NCBI GenBank assembly: GCA_040221055.1
Contig: JAVJVN010000015.1
Coordinates: forward strand, 62,001-126,000
Direction: 5' to 3'
Origin: Rhodothermales bacterium
Lineage (GTDB): Bacteria > Bacteroidota > Rhodothermia > Rhodothermales > UBA10348
Length of the DNA: 64,000 bases
In this document: positions 62,645 to 64,000 of the stretch, one piece after another
Layout: each line of letters opens with the position of its first letter
How positions within the stretch are numbered: the first letter of the stretch is position 1
Program-made: the position numbers and the translations under genes
Notes under the pieces: model-generated
Databases searched by the model: none
Told to the model about the DNA's origin: nothing
What the model saw: the letters and a program-made list of their open reading frames with translations, nothing else

Positions 62645-63862
62645 TTACCCGAAAATCCGATCCATCTCCTTGTCCAATCCGCTCTCGTCGAACGATGCCA
62701 AGTATCGCTCTGTGATTTTGAGGTCCGAATGCCCCATCGCTTTTGAGATGTCATACAGCGACGAGTTGGACCGCCTCATGTAGTCAGCGAATGAGTGTCG
62801 AGCCGTGTGGAATGTCAGGCGAATGTCGATTCCTGCGAGACGGGCAATCTTCTTGAGATTGCGATTCACCATGGCATTTTGAGAGGAGATCGGTCTCATC
62901 AGATTGCTCTTGCCTTCATCCAGTTCGTCAGCGATCAGGGGAAACACCCTTCGGGCTGGATCAGGGTGTTCAGGTCGATAGTGCCTCAGTATCTCCTTTG
63001 CTTGAGGAACCAGCCGTATCTGCTTTCTTCTGCCGGACTTCTGCATGGTGTATACCACGTGGTCTCCTCTCTCACAGGTCCACGTCAACTTGCACAGATC
63101 CGTAAACCGCATTCCAGCAGTGTAAAAACTGAATAGAAAGCAATTCTTGGCGTGCCAAACCCTGCTGCCTTTCTCGAGCTGAAGCTGTTCGATTCTACTG
63201 ATCTCCTCCATACTCAGTCGTTCCGACGTAGACCGGGGTTCTCTGATGGAGTACCATAGAAATGCATCGTCTTCCGGCTTGATCTCGTTGTTCCGCACGG
63301 CTCTCTTGACAATCGCTCGAATGGCCTTCATGTCGGACGCGACGGTCGACTGACTGTTCTTGCAGTGCTGGTAGAGGAACCCCTCGTAGGCACGCAGAAA
63401 TGCTGGCGTAATGCGTGTCAATGGAAGGTCTGAAGCGCCGTGATACTCTCTCAGCTTGTTGAACACGGATCGGTATCGTCTGGCTGGATGCGGACTGTCC
63501 GTGGAATGGAACTCCGCTATGCGAGAGTCTGCGAGTTTAAAGATGTCATCGCTTGATGTGCGTTTCCCGCGTACCAGTCGCTCCGTGATGTCCTTGGCCT
63601 CAAAGAGCCCCTCTTTCGTCTGCAATTCCAGGGCAATCCCCTCAGCTTCTGAAATCAGTTTTGAGACGGACGCATTGAGTATAGCTGCGTTGGGATGGCT
63701 TCGGCGTACCTCTGCCTTATTCGAGTTCCATTCCGACTTCTTAACTCGCAAGCCTGTCGAACGATAGGAAGTTTCTCCTCCCTCAGCAACCCTGATCCTT
63801 ATTGAGGACGTACCGTCCGGATTTACTTGATAGGTCCAAAGGACGGCTGTAATGGTTGCCAT
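62645..63862 (-). CDS. Tyrosine site-specific integrase (Bacteroidota type)
   Basis: 405 residues. N-terminal arm-binding domain (about 1-85), core-binding helical domain (105-210) and catalytic domain with R252, K275, H352-x2-R355, H378 and nucleophile Y387 (ERYLASF). All active-site residues are present. The extra helix of integron integrases between the last two motifs is absent, so this is not IntI. Starts at the edge of the right direct repeat and reads into the island; probable integrase of the whole 8.2-kb element. Confidence 0.92.
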   Translation of the reverse strand: MATITAVLWTYQVNPDGTSSIRIRVAEGGETSYRSTGLRVKKSEWNSNKAEVRRSHPNAAILNASVSKLISEAEGIALELQTKEGLFEAKDITERLVRGKRTSSDDIFKLADSRIAEFHSTDSPHPARRYRSVFNKLREYHGASDLPLTRITPAFLRAYEGFLYQHCKNSQSTVASDMKAIRAIVKRAVRNNEIKPEDDAFLWYSIREPRSTSERLSMEEISRIEQLQLEKGSRVWHAKNCFLFSFYTAGMRFTDLCKLTWTCERGDHVVYTMQKSGRRKQIRLVPQAKEILRHYRPEHPDPARRVFPLIADELDEGKSNLMRPISSQNAMVNRNLKKIARLAGIDIRLTFHTARHSFADYMRRSNSSLYDISKAMGHSDLKITERYLASFDESGLDKEMDRIFG

Positions 63863-63886
63863 GGTAAAGCATATGGTAAAGCTTTC
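63862..63886 (+). repeat. Right 25-bp direct repeat (candidate attR)
   Basis: Exact copy of 55689-55713. Shares one base with the integrase start codon, so the integrase promoter must lie within or beyond the repeat. An att core beside int is the expected arrangement; the internal 9-bp doubling could be a recombinase-binding pair. Confidence 0.6.
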
Positions 63887-64000
63887 TCTTGCTTCTACTC
63901 AAATCCACTCACGTCACATTGTTCCATAACGTCGTCTAAAGTCTCTATATTGCGTCTTCCTGCGTCCTTTTGCTTCTGGACGTTGCATTGTTGGACTTCC

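Larger units (their letters stand above)
55689..63886. mobile_element. Integrative island next to tRNA-Leu with integron-like cassette array
   Basis: An 8.2-kb block visibly more AT-rich than the rest of the window, bounded by a perfect 25-bp direct repeat. Contents left to right: unknown gene, excisionase-like HTH gene, replication initiator-like gene, small gene (all plus strand); cassette array (minus strand); tyrosine integrase (minus strand). The integrase, excisionase and Rep set recalls phage satellites (PICI-like) or integrative plasmids. DNA right of 63886 is still AT-rich, so the true end may lie beyond the window. Confidence 0.65.

Noticed and set aside
62473-62754. 93-codon minus-strand frame overlapping the integrase 3' end as a cassette gene
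   Set aside because: No attC pair around it, lies partly within the integrase in another frame, and shows no domain.
62645-63862. Treating the island integrase as the integron integrase IntI, given its closeness to the cassette array
   Set aside because: It has the Bacteroidota arm and core-binding domain layout and lacks the IntI-specific insert between the last catalytic motifs; it also abuts the 25-bp repeat of the whole island.

Overview
The window is 64 kb of a GC-rich bacterial chromosome, most likely from the Rhodothermota/Bacteroidota side of the tree. The evidence: two large secreted proteins end in a Por-type (T9SS) C-terminal sorting domain; the nitrous oxide reductase cluster is clade II (Sec-type NosZ, no nosR); the integrase has the Bacteroidota arm-domain layout; Tgt lacks the zinc cysteines, as I recall for Bacteroidota homologues; and several genes start without an obvious Shine-Dalgarno. 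No rRNA or phage structural genes were seen.

Layout. 1-4745: an RND efflux operon on the minus strand (MFP, then two inner-membrane pumps, the second cut by the window edge). 4815-8354: a giant LRR/PKD/LamG surface protein. 8511-9851: a secreted amidohydrolase. 9905-16689: a complete nitrous oxide reduction locus (Rrf2 regulator with a 23-bp inverted-repeat operator candidate, lipoprotein cytochrome c, nosZ, a membrane-NosL fusion, nosD, nosF, nosY). 16703-16917: a 215-bp MITE-like element. 16923-35177: housekeeping and envelope genes (TruC, MscS, CorA, DoxX, LhgO, a TAT-exported aminotransferase, an Rpn nuclease, a carbamoyltransferase, ValS, a dNTP kinase, a porin-like protein, EcsC, a RelE toxin-antitoxin pair, an M55 peptidase, an RNA m5C methyltransferase). 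35299-48438: a long plus-strand run clpX, yihY, tamA, tamB, mlaE, mlaF, mlaD, tgt with overlapping stops and starts, joining outer-membrane assembly to lipid transport. 48645-55463: ispH, a methyltransferase, two small lipoproteins, M20 and M24 peptidases, a DUF1569 protein and a RuvC-like protein. 55547-55633: tRNA-Leu(CAA) with a terminator.

55689-63886 is the accessory part: a visibly more AT-rich island bounded by a 25-bp direct repeat next to the tRNA-Leu. At the left it carries an unknown gene, an excisionase-like HTH protein, a replication initiator-like protein and a small partner; at the right, a Bacteroidota-type tyrosine integrase. Between them lies what I read as an integron cassette array without IntI: three 108-109-bp attC-like sites on the minus strand, each placed at the stop codon of a gene, with the R'' box of each cassette complementary to the R' box at that same cassette's start. 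Cassette 1 encodes a T9SS-exported protein. Cassette 2 encodes a ThsB-like TIR-family protein plus a multi-pass membrane protein (a candidate abortive-infection defence pair) with its own promoter. Cassette 3 encodes two proteins of unknown function. This island, and cassette 2 in particular, is the best candidate for an undescribed system here. The membrane-NosL fusion in the nos locus is the second point of interest.
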